Shown in pieces: positions 33,818 through 43,557 of a stretch of 64,000 bases of DNA. This DNA comes from Bacillus sp. NEB1478 (lineage in GTDB: Bacteria; Bacillota; Bacilli; Bacillales; Fictibacillaceae). The position numbers and the translations under genes were made by a program. The stretch is from the NCBI RefSeq assembly GCF_031582965.1, contig NZ_CP134049.1, positions 3,866,925 to 3,930,924 of the forward strand, given 5' to 3'. Every line of letters starts with the position of its first letter. Within the stretch, counting starts at the first letter, position 1. The notes under the pieces are model-generated. The model made no database searches and was not told the DNA's origin. It was given only the letters and a program-made list of their open reading frames with translations.

Positions 33818-34087
33818 ATGCCGCGCACCTCTCTTTGGAGTAGTCAACCTATGCGTACAAACGCAGTTAGCTCAGCCCAGGTTGCCCCACGGCACACGAA
33901 GGAGTCCACTTACTGCTGCTTCCTTCCGGACCTGACAGGGTTCATGGGTCTCCGTTGCGCAGGACCAGGACCTCAACACCACTTACGTCCGTCAGACCAT
34001 ACGTTGAACTAACCGAGGAGAGGAGTTCAGCCTCGCTACAGCGGATTGCGAGTACAGGGCACCGCTACCTCCCCACCTAGCGCGACA
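33818..34087 (-). ncRNA. ffs: Signal recognition particle RNA, Bacillus type with Alu domain
   Basis: About 270 nt, matching the long scRNA of Bacillus. The domain IV apical hairpin bound by Ffh is visible as GTCAGGTCCGGAAGGAAGC followed by AGCAGTAAG. The 5' GTCGCGC and 3' GCGCGGC ends pair. The extra 5'/3' segments form the Alu domain. It is followed by its own terminator and lies between tadA and dnaX as in B. subtilis. Confidence 0.95.
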
Positions 34088-34171
34088 AAGTGTATAACAA
34101 TGTTAGAAGCACAATCAAATGTGCAAAATTTAGTATACTATGCTCTTCCTAAAAAAGCAACCGTTCAAGCC

Positions 34172-35374
<1,203 letters not shown>

Positions 35375-35458
35375 CTATCCACCTTTTCCAATCCTATGCT
35401 ACAATATTCTTTGTCTGTAATTTTTCGTTTTGTTAAATGAAAGGGAGGAAAAGGGAAG

Positions 35459-36100
35459 ATGAATTCAACCCCCTTTATCGCAGTAGAAGGGCCGATTGGC
35501 GTAGGGAAAACATCACTTGCAAAAGCTATAGCGGAGCACTATGAATTTCAATTATTAAAGGAAATTGTAGAAGAAAATCCTTTTCTCGGAAAATTTTACG
35601 ACAACATTGACGAGTGGAGTTTTCAAACCGAGATGTTTTTTCTTTGCAACAGGTATAAGCAGCTTGAAGAGATTCAAGATCAATATTTATCTAAACAGAT
35701 TCCTGTTGTTTCCGATTACCATATTTTCAAGAACCGTATTTTTGCAGGACGTACATTAAAGGACCGTCATCATCATAAATACATGCAATGTTTCGATATT
35801 TTAACGGAAGATATGCCTGTTCCAAATATGATTATTTATATGAACGCAAGCCTTGATACATTGTTAAAGCGTGTTAAACAGCGTGGAAGGTTTATCGAAC
35901 AAAACATGGATCCTGCATACTTAGAACAGCTTGCTGCTGATTATGATACATTCATGTCCGCATTTAAGAAACAGCATCCGGAAATACCTGTGCTGACTTT
36001 TAACGGAGATGACATTGATTTTGTTGCGTATGAAACGGATAAAGAGAAAATCTTTTCCTTAATAGATGCAACTTTGAAAAAAGGAGAAGTTGCAAAATGA
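35459..36100 (+). CDS. dgk: Deoxyguanosine kinase
   Basis: Dgk salvages deoxyguanosine to dGMP. The 213-residue deoxynucleoside kinase has the P-loop GPIGVGKTS (11-19), the DRS-like substrate region (replaced by SDYHIFKNRIFAG as in Bacillus Dgk) and the LID Arg cluster KRVKQRGRF near 142-150. It is closer to B. subtilis Dgk (MNTAPFIAIEGPIG) than to Dck. GGGAGG precedes the ATG. The stop overlaps the dck start by 4 nt (ATGA), so the two are coupled. Confidence 0.94.
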   Translation: MNSTPFIAVEGPIGVGKTSLAKAIAEHYEFQLLKEIVEENPFLGKFYDNIDEWSFQTEMFFLCNRYKQLEEIQDQYLSKQIPVVSDYHIFKNRIFAGRTLKDRHHHKYMQCFDILTEDMPVPNMIIYMNASLDTLLKRVKQRGRFIEQNMDPAYLEQLAADYDTFMSAFKKQHPEIPVLTFNGDDIDFVAYETDKEKIFSLIDATLKKGEVAK

Positions 36101-36762
36101 ACAATAAGCAATTCGGCATACCGAACGATGCTGTAATTACTGTTGCAGGGATGGTTGGTGCCGGTAAGTCAACATTGACAAATGCTCTTGCAAAAAAATT
36201 AAACTTTCGCACCTCTATGGAGAAAGTAGACAATAATCCATACTTAGAAAATTTCTATCATGATTTTAAAAGATGGAGTTTTCATCTTCAAATCTTCTTT
36301 TTAGCAGAACGTTTTAAAGAACAAAAAAGAATGTTTGATTACGGCGGCGGTTTTGTACAAGACCGTTCCATTTATGAAGACACAGGGATCTTTGCACGTA
36401 TGCATTATGACAAAGAAAACATGTCAGAGGTGGATTATGATACATATACCCGCCTATTTGAAGCCATGGTGATGACACCTTACTTCCCTCAGCCAGACTG
36501 CTTAATCTATCTAGAAGGCACATTGGATGACATCTTGGGACGCATTCAACAAAGAGGACGCAAGATGGAACAGGAAACACCTGTATCCTATTGGGAAGAA
36601 ATGTATGACCGCTATGAAAAATGGATTGCATCCTTTAATTCATGTCCTGTGCTCAGAGTGAATATTAACGATTATGATCTTCGTAATAATCCTGAATCGA
36701 TCAACCATATCGTTGAAAAAATTGCACAAAAAATTGAAGCGAAACGAGAAGTTCGCTTATGA
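36097..36762 (+). CDS. dck: Deoxyadenosine/deoxycytidine kinase
   Basis: Dck phosphorylates deoxyadenosine and deoxycytidine. The 221 residues have the P-loop GMVGAGKST (18-26), the DRSIYEDTGIFA motif near 88-99 with the catalytic-site Arg/Ser, and the LID IQQRGRKMEQ near 148. It is translationally coupled to dgk. A strong bidirectional terminator follows. Confidence 0.95.
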   Translation: MNNKQFGIPNDAVITVAGMVGAGKSTLTNALAKKLNFRTSMEKVDNNPYLENFYHDFKRWSFHLQIFFLAERFKEQKRMFDYGGGFVQDRSIYEDTGIFARMHYDKENMSEVDYDTYTRLFEAMVMTPYFPQPDCLIYLEGTLDDILGRIQQRGRKMEQETPVSYWEEMYDRYEKWIASFNSCPVLRVNINDYDLRNNPESINHIVEKIAQKIEAKREVRL

Positions 36763-36763
36763 T

Positions 36764-36808
36764 AAAAAGCCCCGGTAATCACTTTAAGTGAACCGGGGCT
36801 TTTCTTAT
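36764..36808. terminator. Bidirectional terminator between dck and metQ
   Basis: AAAAGCCCCGG and CCGGGGCTTTT pair, with CACTT/AAGTG extending the stem, and T-runs on both outer sides. It serves convergent dck (plus) and metQ (minus). Confidence 0.92.
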
Positions 36809-37614
36809 TTTTTCATCCATTCAGGTTTGCCGAAACCTTTGAACTCTTTATCAATTTCTTCTTCAAATTCTTTTGACTCAACGACTTCTTTTAAATCTTT
36901 TGCAAACTGTGATTTAACATCTTTCGTGTTAACAACAACTCGGTTCCGATAAAGATCTGGCATCTTTTCAAGCTGAATGGCATCAAGCAGATCCATTTTT
37001 GCTGCCAGTGCAAAGTTTCCTGGAACAGCAGCGATATCCGCACTTTGGACTGCTCGTGGAAGCTGTGCTGCTTCTAATGGTTTGAAGTTAAGTTTTTTCG
37101 GATTATCTTTTACATCCTTTTCAGATGCTGTCAGCTGGTTGACATTATCTTTTATTGTAATAAGACCTGCATCTTGAAGCATGATCAATGTACGAGCAAG
37201 ATTTACTGGGTCATTTGGAATCGCCAGCGTGCTTCCCTCTTTAATAACGTCCAGGGATTTAAATTTGTCAGAATACAACCCCATAGGTGCAGTTGGAACG
37301 ATAATGACCTCAGATAGTTTCAAGTTCTTTTCTTTAGCAAAGTTCTCCATATACACTTTGTGCTGAAAAAGGTTCGCATCCAAATCTCCTTTTGATAATG
37401 CAAGGTTTGGCTGAATGTAATCACTAAACTCAACGACTTTTACTTTATAACCCTTTTTCTCAAGTGATGGTTTGATCGCTTTATTAACCATATCTGAATA
37501 AGGTCCTGCAGTTGCTCCAATCGTGATTTGCTTTTCCTTTGAATCGGTTGAGGAACAAGCTGTTAACGCTAAAAAGAATAGTGCAGTCAGTATTGTGAAT
37601 ATTAATTTTTTCAT
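36805..37614 (-). CDS. metQ: Methionine ABC transporter substrate-binding lipoprotein
   Basis: MetQ captures methionine outside the membrane and passes it to MetNI. The 269-residue NlpA-family protein has a lipoprotein signal peptide with lipobox LTAC (Cys 20), then the NlpA core (ITIGATAGPYSDMVNKAIKP; VEFSDYIQPNLALSKGDLDA; NLFQHKVYMENF). It is the last gene of metNIQ, 16 bp after metI. The upstream SAM riboswitch confirms a sulfur-amino-acid role. Confidence 0.95.
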   Translation of the reverse strand: MKKLIFTILTALFFLALTACSSTDSKEKQITIGATAGPYSDMVNKAIKPSLEKKGYKVKVVEFSDYIQPNLALSKGDLDANLFQHKVYMENFAKEKNLKLSEVIIVPTAPMGLYSDKFKSLDVIKEGSTLAIPNDPVNLARTLIMLQDAGLITIKDNVNQLTASEKDVKDNPKKLNFKPLEAAQLPRAVQSADIAAVPGNFALAAKMDLLDAIQLEKMPDLYRNRVVVNTKDVKSQFAKDLKEVVESKEFEEEIDKEFKGFGKPEWMKK

Positions 37615-37630
37615 AAATGGTTTCTCCTCT

Positions 37631-38296
37631 TTATCTTTTATTTACTTTACGTGCTAATTGATCACCAAGAAGCTGGAGCAATTGAACGATTATGATTAAT
37701 AACAAAACTGTCGTGATCATTATCGTATTGTCATAACGGTAGTAGCCGAATCGAATGGCAAAGTCCCCGATCCCGCCGCCGCCAACGATACCAGCCATTG
37801 CTGAGTAACCGATTAAACTGATGGCTGTAATCGTGATGGCTTGAACAATGCCAGGCTTTGCTTCAGGCAGCATCACCTCTCGTATAATCATCCACGGTGA
37901 AGCACCTACTGCAATGGCTGCTTCAATCACGCCTTTATCTACTTCACGTAAAGAAGCTTCGATTAGCCGAGCGAAAAAAGGAATGGCAGCTACTGACAAC
38001 GACACGGAAGCTGCTTTTGGTCCTATCGTTGTTCCAGTAATTAATTGGGTGAGCGGGAGCAGTGCTACAAGCAAGATGATAAATGGAACAGAACGAATCA
38101 AGTTAACAAGCAATCCCGCTGCATGTTTAATGTACAAGTTCTCAAACAGCAAACCTCGATCGGTTACGAATAGTATGATGCCTAACGGAAGTCCGGCTAA
38201 TAACGATATACTTAATGAGATCGCGACCATATATGTCGTCTCAAAAAAAGCCTTATTTAAATCTGGGAGTATTGAAGTTATTGAATCAAGCAGCAT
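37631..38296 (-). CDS. metI: Methionine ABC transporter permease
   Basis: The 221-residue inner-membrane subunit has about five hydrophobic segments and the EAA loop (IEAAIAVGASPWMIIREVML, near 125-144) that contacts the ATPase. It carries the conserved NLIRSVPFIILLVALLP and GGGIGDFAIRFGYYRYD blocks of MetI. AGGTGG precedes the ATG and lies inside the end of metN; the genes overlap by 11 nt. Confidence 0.95.
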   Translation of the reverse strand: MLLDSITSILPDLNKAFFETTYMVAISLSISLLAGLPLGIILFVTDRGLLFENLYIKHAAGLLVNLIRSVPFIILLVALLPLTQLITGTTIGPKAASVSLSVAAIPFFARLIEASLREVDKGVIEAAIAVGASPWMIIREVMLPEAKPGIVQAITITAISLIGYSAMAGIVGGGGIGDFAIRFGYYRYDNTIMITTVLLLIIIVQLLQLLGDQLARKVNKR

Positions 38297-39299
38297 TTTT
38301 CACCACCTCCAAGCTATCTAATTTGGTCGTAATGTAGGAAATGGCTTTCTCTATTTCTGATGCATCACCGATCAGTTCCATAATGAAGATGCCCAGAGGC
38401 GTTTCTTGGATATACTCGATTTTGCCATGCAGAATATTTCCTTTGAGTTTAAAGTTTTGAAACAGTTCAGAAACGACTGCTTCTTCTGCGACTGCTCCTT
38501 TGAAATGAATTTTGATAACAACTCCTCTTCTGCCTGCTAAAAGTTGTTCAGGTAAATTCATTTGCAGCACACTTCCAATGAAAGTTTTAGTCAGCTCTTC
38601 TTTTGGATGAGCAAATATATCGTATACGTCTCCAAGTTCGATAATCTCTCCACCCTGCATGACTGCCATTCGGTGACAAATCTCTTTAACTACTTCCATC
38701 TCATGAGTAATAAGTACAATCGTTATACCGAGCTTTTTGTTGATTGACTTTAAAAGATTTAAAATTGATTTTGTCGTACTTGGATCGAGCGCAGATGTAG
38801 CTTCATCACATAGCAAAACTTTTGGATCATTCGCGAGTGCCCTTGCGATTCCAACACGCTGCTTTTGTCCACCGCTTAACTGTGAGGGGTACTGGTCACT
38901 CTGGTTCTCCAAGCCGACAAGTTTTAACAGCTCTAATGTCTTTTGCTTAATTTCTTCCTTTGGTTTATTTGCAGCTTTTAGAGCAAATGCAACATTTTCA
39001 GAAACTGTCTTCGCACTTACTAAATGAAAATGCTGAAAGATCATTCCTATCTTTAACCGCTCTTTTCGAAGGCTTTTTTTATCTAAGCTAGTAATAGATA
39101 TCCCATCAATTAAAATCTCGCCTGAAGTTGGTTTCTCCAATAAATTCAAACAGCGCAGAAGTGAACTCTTACCGGCACCGCTGTATCCTACTATTCCAAA
39201 AATTTCGCCTTTTTGGACAGTTAATGAGACATTCTTTACTCCAACAATCTCTCTTCCTTTAGCCGAATAAATTTTTGTTACGTTACGAACCTCTATCAT
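38286..39299 (-). CDS. metN: Methionine ABC transporter ATP-binding protein
   Basis: The 337-residue ATPase has Walker A GYSGAGKSS (39-47), signature LSGGQKQR near 143, Walker B VLLCDEATSAL near 165 and a C-terminal NIL domain (about 265-337) that senses methionine in this family. The start at 39299 (MIEVRNVTKIY) has GGGGGAG 5 nt upstream. The longer frame of 377 residues would run through the riboswitch terminator and is wrong. It is the first gene of the S-box-controlled metNIQ operon, which is not at this place in B. subtilis. Confidence 0.96.
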   Translation of the reverse strand: MIEVRNVTKIYSAKGREIVGVKNVSLTVQKGEIFGIVGYSGAGKSSLLRCLNLLEKPTSGEILIDGISITSLDKKSLRKERLKIGMIFQHFHLVSAKTVSENVAFALKAANKPKEEIKQKTLELLKLVGLENQSDQYPSQLSGGQKQRVGIARALANDPKVLLCDEATSALDPSTTKSILNLLKSINKKLGITIVLITHEMEVVKEICHRMAVMQGGEIIELGDVYDIFAHPKEELTKTFIGSVLQMNLPEQLLAGRRGVVIKIHFKGAVAEEAVVSELFQNFKLKGNILHGKIEYIQETPLGIFIMELIGDASEIEKAISYITTKLDSLEVVKNAA

Positions 39300-39320
39300 C
39301 TGTTCTCCCCCTTTAAACAT

Positions 39321-39351
39321 AAAGAAACCCTCTTCACAACTGGAAGAGGGC
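39321..39351 (-). terminator. Intrinsic terminator of the SAM riboswitch
   Basis: CCCTCTTCCAG and TGAAGAGGG form the stem, followed by TTTCTTT on the minus strand, between the aptamer and metN. Confidence 0.85.
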
Positions 39352-39357
39352 GAATAT

Positions 39358-39476
39358 ACATGCAATCGACTTATCTTCCAGAATGACACGCATTCTGCAG
39401 GAAGTAGCACCGTTCCCATTATGGAGGTTGCTGGACGTCATAGGGCCTGATCCCTCGGTCTCTCTTAATAAGTGTT
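39358..39476 (-). promoter_or_regulatory. SAM-I (S-box) riboswitch upstream of metNIQ
   Basis: In transcript sense the conserved S-box elements appear in order: CTTATTAAGAGAG, GAGGGATCAGGCCCTATGA, CAGCAACC, GGTGCTACTTCCTGCAGA and the closing GGAAGATAAG. CTTAT pairs with ATAAG (P1). SAM binding should favour the following terminator and shut metNIQ off when methionine is plentiful. Confidence 0.95.
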
Positions 39477-39499
39477 GAATATTCAATTAATTAATTGTC

Positions 39500-39529
39500 A
39501 TCATACTACCATCTTGAAAGTTCTGTCAA
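39500..39529 (-). promoter_or_regulatory. Promoter of the S-box metNIQ transcript
   Basis: TTGACA (39529-39524), 18 nt, TATGAT (39505-39500) on the minus strand, placing the start about 15-20 nt before the aptamer. Confidence 0.78.
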
Positions 39530-39682
39530 TATAATTTTTTAGTCCTTTAAAGTGTAAACGCTTACATTTACTACTGTGAAATTGACGGCTAGATGCGAGG
39601 AACAGATTCTATTTTGATAAATGAATGCTATTGAAATAATACACCTCCGATTACTCGGTGCAACTCGGAGTACTGACGAAAA

Positions 39683-40073
39683 GATTCGCCGCTTATCATT
39701 CCAATCATTTGTTCATTTAGAAGCAAGAAGGTCAAGGAAGCAAAGTTGCGAGGAACAGAGCGTATTAAAAAATACGTGAGTACCACAGAAACACAGCTGA
39801 CAAAGAGATTCACAGCTTATCATTCCAATCATTTGTTCATTTAGAAGCAAGAAGGTTGAGGAAGTGAAGTTGCGAGGAACAGAACGTATTAAAAAATACG
39901 TGAGTACCACAGAAACACAGCTGACAAAGAGATTCACCGCTTATCATTCCAATCATTTGTTCATTTAGAAGCAAGAAGGTTGAGGAAGTGAAGTTGCGAG
40001 GAACAGAACGTATTAAAATACGTGAGTACCGCAGAAACAAGACTGACAAAAAGATTCTCCGCTTATCAATGAA
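39683..40073 (+). repeat. Tandem array of three 122-124-bp structured repeat units
   Basis: Units begin with GATTC at 39683, 39807, 39931 and a partial one at 40053, so the periods are 124, 124 and 122 bp. Each has TTATCATTCCAATCATTTG, AGAAGCAAGAAGGT, GAAGTTGCGAGGAACAGA, a hairpin CGTATT-AAAA-AATACG and CTGACAAAGAGATTC. Units 2 and 3 are nearly identical; unit 1 differs at several bases. It starts right beside the tRNA-Ser terminator. Short frames repeat the same peptide and are not genes. The remaining gap (39530-39682) has no feature I can name. Confidence 0.93.
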
Positions 40074-40081
40074 CAAATAAC

Positions 40082-40115
40082 AAAAAACCCACTCAATCAA
40101 TATGATCAAGTGGGT
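40082..40115 (-). terminator. Terminator of tRNA-Ser
   Basis: AACCCACT and AGTGGGTT pair with a 14-nt interior, followed by TTTTG on the minus strand. Confidence 0.82.
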
Positions 40116-40127
40116 TGAATATGTATA

Positions 40128-40220
40128 TGGAGGAGGTAGAGGGATTCGAACCCCCGCGGGTCGTTAAACCCCTGTCGGTTTTCAAGACCGATCCCTTCAG
40201 CCGGACTTGGGTATACCTCC
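40128..40220 (-). tRNA. tRNA-Ser (anticodon TGA)
   Basis: 93 nt with encoded CCA. Acceptor GGAGGTA pairs with TACCTCC; D arm with CCAAGTCCGGCTGAAGGG; anticodon arm CGGTC-TTGAAAA-CCG, anticodon TGA; long class II variable arm; T arm with GGTTCGAATCC. The base before CCA (discriminator) reads T, whereas serine tRNAs normally have G. It lies just downstream of serS and is transcribed in the same direction, as in B. subtilis. Confidence 0.95.
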
Positions 40221-40278
40221 GTGTGACTGACAAGAACTATATTAACATGATTCACTTTTTAGTGTCAACATTTTTCAT

Positions 40279-40311
40279 AAAAAAAAGAGAGGGGAATTCC
40301 TCTCTTTTTCA
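40279..40311. terminator. Terminator after serS
   Basis: AAAGAGAGG and CCTCTCTTT pair around GGAATT, with an A-run and a T-run outside. It lies directly after the serS stop and separates serS from tRNA-Ser. Confidence 0.85.
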
Positions 40312-40312
40312 T

Positions 40313-41587
40313 TTACTTCAATACCTCTTTATTGCCCATGTATGGACGCAGTACTTCAGGAATGATAACAGAACCATCTTCCTGCTGGTAGTTCTCTAAA
40401 ATAGCGGCAACTGTACGGCCTATAGCTAATCCAGAACCGTTCAATGTATGAACCAATTCAGGTTTGCCTTTAGCTTCTCTGCGGAAACGAATTTGTGCAC
40501 GGCGTGCTTGGAAGTCTTCAAAATTTGAACAAGAAGAAATTTCACGGTAAGCACCATAGCTTGGAATGTATACTTCAATGTCATATTTTTTTGCAGCTGT
40601 AAAGCCTAAATCAGCAGTACACATGCTTAGAACACGATATGGAAGATTTAATAACTGAAGAACCTTTTCAGCATGACCTGTAAGTTTTTCTAGCTCTTCA
40701 TAAGAATCTTCCGGCTTTACAAAACGAACAAGCTCTACTTTGTTAAACTGATGCTGACGAATCAATCCACGTGTGTCACGGCCAGCAGATCCAGCTTCAG
40801 AACGGAAACATGCGCTGTACGCAGCATATGCAATCGGCAATTCATCAACGGTTAGAATTTCATCACGGTGCATGTTTGTTACTGGCACCTCAGCCGTTGG
40901 AATCAAGAAGTAATCTTCTTCACGGATTTTAAACGCATCTTCTTCAAACTTTGGAAGCTGACCAGTGCCTGTCATGCTCTGACGGTTCACTAAATATGGA
41001 GGAAGTACTTCCGTATATCCATGTTCATCTTCGTGTAAATCCATCATAAAATTGATGAGTGCTCTTTCTAGTCTTGCTCCTAGCCCTTTATAAAAGGCAA
41101 AGCGGCTTCCAGTTACCTTTGCAGCACGCTCAAAATCTACGATGCCAAGGTCTGTAGCAATATCCCAATGTGCTTTTGGTTCAAAAGCGAACTCAGGTAC
41201 TTCTCCCCAGTGGCGGACAGGTACGTTATCGTCTTCTGTTTCACCAATCGGTACACTCTCATGCGGAATGTTTGGAAGAGTAAGCATGATTGTATTCAGA
41301 TCTTCTTCTACTTGTCGAAGTTCATCATCGATTGTTTTAATTTTATCGCCTACCTCACGCATCTCAACAATAAGATGGTCAGCATCTTTCTTTTCACGTT
41401 TAAATTCTGCGACTTGTTTAGATACTTCATTACGTTTAGATTTCAACTTTTCTGATTCACCGATCAGTTCACGACGACGACTATCTAATGCTTCAAATTG
41501 ATCTAACCCAGACAAGTCTTCCCCGCGTGCAGCCAGTTTTGTTTTCACTTCTTCAAAATTGGCACGAACAAATTTTAAATCTAACAT
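40313..41587 (-). CDS. serS: Seryl-tRNA synthetase
   Basis: SerRS charges tRNA-Ser, whose long variable arm it reads with an N-terminal coiled coil. The 424 residues are the usual length: coiled-coil arm (about 27-100, rich in Lys/Glu heptads), then a class II catalytic core with motif 2 ([20 protein letters not shown] near 262-281) and motif 3 ([17 protein letters not shown] near 383-399). GGAGG precedes the ATG. A T-box leader controls it. The cognate tRNA gene is 90 bp downstream. Confidence 0.97.
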   Translation of the reverse strand: MLDLKFVRANFEEVKTKLAARGEDLSGLDQFEALDSRRRELIGESEKLKSKRNEVSKQVAEFKREKKDADHLIVEMREVGDKIKTIDDELRQVEEDLNTIMLTLPNIPHESVPIGETEDDNVPVRHWGEVPEFAFEPKAHWDIATDLGIVDFERAAKVTGSRFAFYKGLGARLERALINFMMDLHEDEHGYTEVLPPYLVNRQSMTGTGQLPKFEEDAFKIREEDYFLIPTAEVPVTNMHRDEILTVDELPIAYAAYSACFRSEAGSAGRDTRGLIRQHQFNKVELVRFVKPEDSYEELEKLTGHAEKVLQLLNLPYRVLSMCTADLGFTAAKKYDIEVYIPSYGAYREISSCSNFEDFQARRAQIRFRREAKGKPELVHTLNGSGLAIGRTVAAILENYQQEDGSVIIPEVLRPYMGNKEVLK

Positions 41588-41613
41588 GTTCTTTTCCTCC
41601 TTTTAGTTATAAA

Positions 41614-41872
41614 AAATCAAAAAACTCCCGCCCTCTATTTCTAAAAAAATTAGAAATAGGGACGAGAGTTAACCCGCGTTGCCACCCTGATTGCAATAGA
41701 ACAATTGCCCATTGCCGGCTTAATTATAAAACGTAACGGTTCTTCACCGGAAAAGCTTACTTCAATTTCGGCTCTTCACTCGAGGATGGATTCACAAAAT
41801 GCCTGTATCGGTTTTCACCAGCCACCGACTCTCTAAAACAAAGCTGATTTTGCTACTAGTTCCTGTCATTGA
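41614..41872 (-). promoter_or_regulatory. T-box riboswitch of serS
   Basis: In transcript sense: AGAGAGTCGGTGGCTGGTG (stem I base), a likely specifier loop GTGAATCCATCC with TCC as a Ser codon, then the T-box proper AGGGTGGCAACGCGGG and CTCTCGTCCC, followed by a long terminator stem (41618-41672) ending in a U-run. Uncharged tRNA-Ser should stabilise the antiterminator and switch serS on. Choice of specifier triplet is my reading and less certain than the class. Confidence 0.95.
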
Positions 41873-41915
41873 TTTTTTATTATGATTTTATAGTAATGTA
41901 CAGCATTTTCTTATT

Positions 41916-42500
41916 TTATGCAACTACTTCTTTAGAGGATTGTACCATATCTACAAAAAATTGATGTAAACGGTAATCATCCGTAAGTTCCGGATGAAAA
42001 GCTGCACACAAGAATTGTCCTTGCTTCGCTGCTACAATCCGCTCATTATGCTTTGAAAGGATTTCCACTTCAGGACCAACCTCGACGATAAATGGCGCTC
42101 TAATGAATACACCTGTATAAGCTTCTCCAACGCCATGTATCATTAGATCAGCTTCAAAGCTGTCTACTTGGCGGCCAAAAGCATTTCTTTCAACCGTCAT
42201 ATCGATCAACTCTAAGTGAGCTGTATCTTGACCTTGAATTCTTTTCGCCATTAAGATTAAACCGGCACATGTACCAAAAACAGGCTTTTGTTCCGCAAAA
42301 TCTTTTAAAGGCTGAAGAAAACCGTATTTATCAATCAAGCGTCTCATTGCTGTACTCTCGCCGCCTGGCATAACAAGACCATCAAGATCAGCTAATTCTT
42401 CAACGCGCTTTACGGCTACTGCTTCTGCACCGCATGCTTCGATAGCGTGGATATGCTCTCGTACCGCACCTTGTAAAGCTAATACTCCGATTTTTAGCAT
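41916..42500 (-). CDS. pdxT: Pyridoxal 5'-phosphate synthase glutaminase subunit
   Basis: PdxT releases ammonia from glutamine for PdxS. The 194-residue class I amidotransferase has GGEST near 46-50, the nucleophile in [11 protein letters not shown] (Cys near 79) and the His/Glu pair in FHPEL near 170. The start at 42500 ([13 protein letters not shown]) matches homologues; the longer frame overlaps pdxS. It begins 4 bp after the pdxS stop. Confidence 0.95.
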   Translation of the reverse strand: MLKIGVLALQGAVREHIHAIEACGAEAVAVKRVEELADLDGLVMPGGESTAMRRLIDKYGFLQPLKDFAEQKPVFGTCAGLILMAKRIQGQDTAHLELIDMTVERNAFGRQVDSFEADLMIHGVGEAYTGVFIRAPFIVEVGPEVEILSKHNERIVAAKQGQFLCAAFHPELTDDYRLHQFFVDMVQSSKEVVA

Positions 42501-42504
42501 GAAA

Positions 42505-43389
42505 TTACCAGCCTCGCTCCTGCATGCGCTCACCTGGAGCTAATGTAGAGATATCGATACCTTTCATTGCGATACCAAGATTTTTAGAAACTTCAGCGAT
42601 CAGCTTGTAATCTTGGTAGTGAGTAGTTGCTTCAACAATCGCGCGGGCAAATTTTTCTGGGTTGTCAGATTTGAAAATACCTGATCCAACGAATACGCCG
42701 TCAGCTCCAAGCTGCATCATTAACGCTGCATCTGCCGGTGTAGCTACTCCGCCTGCTGCGAAGTTAACTACAGGAAGCTTTCCTGCTTTTTTAATTTGTA
42801 GAAGAACTTCAAATGGAGCACCTAAGTTCTTTGCTTCCGTCATCAACTCATCTTCACTCATAGCAACAACTTTACGAATTTGACCTTGAATCATACGCAT
42901 GTGGCGGACTGCTTCAACAATGTTCCCTGTTCCCGGCTCACCTTTAGTTCGAAGCATTGAAGCTCCTTCACCGATACGGCGTGATGCTTCACCAAGGTCA
43001 CGCGCTCCGCACACAAACGGTACTGTATAATCGCTTTTATTCAAATGGAAAACTTCATCAGCTGGTGTTAATACTTCACTTTCGTCGATATAGTCAACAC
43101 CCATAGCTTCAAGTACGCGTGCTTCAACAATATGTCCAATACGCGCTTTTGCCATTACAGGAATAGACACCGCATTTAGAACTTCTTCTACGATTGTAGG
43201 ATCAGCCATTCTAGCTACTCCACCTGCTGCACGGATATCTGACGGTACGCGCTCAAGTGCCATTACTGCTACTGCACCAGATGCTTCAGCAATACGCGCT
43301 TGCTCTGCATTGATAACGTCCATGATGACGCCGCCTTTTTGCATTTCCGCCATTCCTCGTTTTACACGTTCAGTTCCTGTTTTTAACAT
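42505..43389 (-). CDS. pdxS: Pyridoxal 5'-phosphate synthase subunit PdxS
   Basis: PdxS builds PLP from ribose 5-phosphate, glyceraldehyde 3-phosphate and ammonia in a 12-mer TIM-barrel complex with PdxT. 294 residues, identical in length to B. subtilis. The first catalytic Lys is in [11 protein letters not shown] (near 81) and the second in [20 protein letters not shown] (near 149). GGGGG is 9 nt before the ATG. Confidence 0.97.
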   Translation of the reverse strand: MLKTGTERVKRGMAEMQKGGVIMDVINAEQARIAEASGAVAVMALERVPSDIRAAGGVARMADPTIVEEVLNAVSIPVMAKARIGHIVEARVLEAMGVDYIDESEVLTPADEVFHLNKSDYTVPFVCGARDLGEASRRIGEGASMLRTKGEPGTGNIVEAVRHMRMIQGQIRKVVAMSEDELMTEAKNLGAPFEVLLQIKKAGKLPVVNFAAGGVATPADAALMMQLGADGVFVGSGIFKSDNPEKFARAIVEATTHYQDYKLIAEVSKNLGIAMKGIDISTLAPGERMQERGW

Positions 43390-43510
43390 GCTTTGCTACC
43401 CCCTGAGTATATGTTGTATTTTCGATAATTCGATATTTTTACAATAAAATATAGTATTCTCATCTATTTTAACGCAAATCATAAAAAGCGCAAGACCACA
43501 TCATTTTCTA

Positions 43511-43545
43511 GAAAAAATGCCCTTTAGCTTTCGCTAAAGAGCATA
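43511..43545 (-). terminator. Terminator after dacA
   Basis: GCTCTTTAGC and GCTAAAGGGC pair around GAAA, followed by ATTTTTTC on the minus strand. Confidence 0.88.
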
Positions 43546-43557
43546 ATAAGCCATGAT

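Noticed and set aside
38286..39419. A longer MetN with a 40-residue N-terminal extension
   Set aside because: The extension is the translation of the SAM riboswitch terminator and aptamer; the ATG at 39299 has a good ribosome site.
39683..40073. CRISPR array
   Set aside because: Units of 124 bp are repeated over their whole length; there are no variable spacers of 30-40 bp between short repeats and no cas genes.
39628..40109. Three overlapping minus-strand frames coding a repeated peptide (FVSCVSVVLTYFLIRSVPRN)
   Set aside because: They are translations of the tandem DNA repeat, with no ribosome site, and the underlying conservation is in base pairing, not codons.
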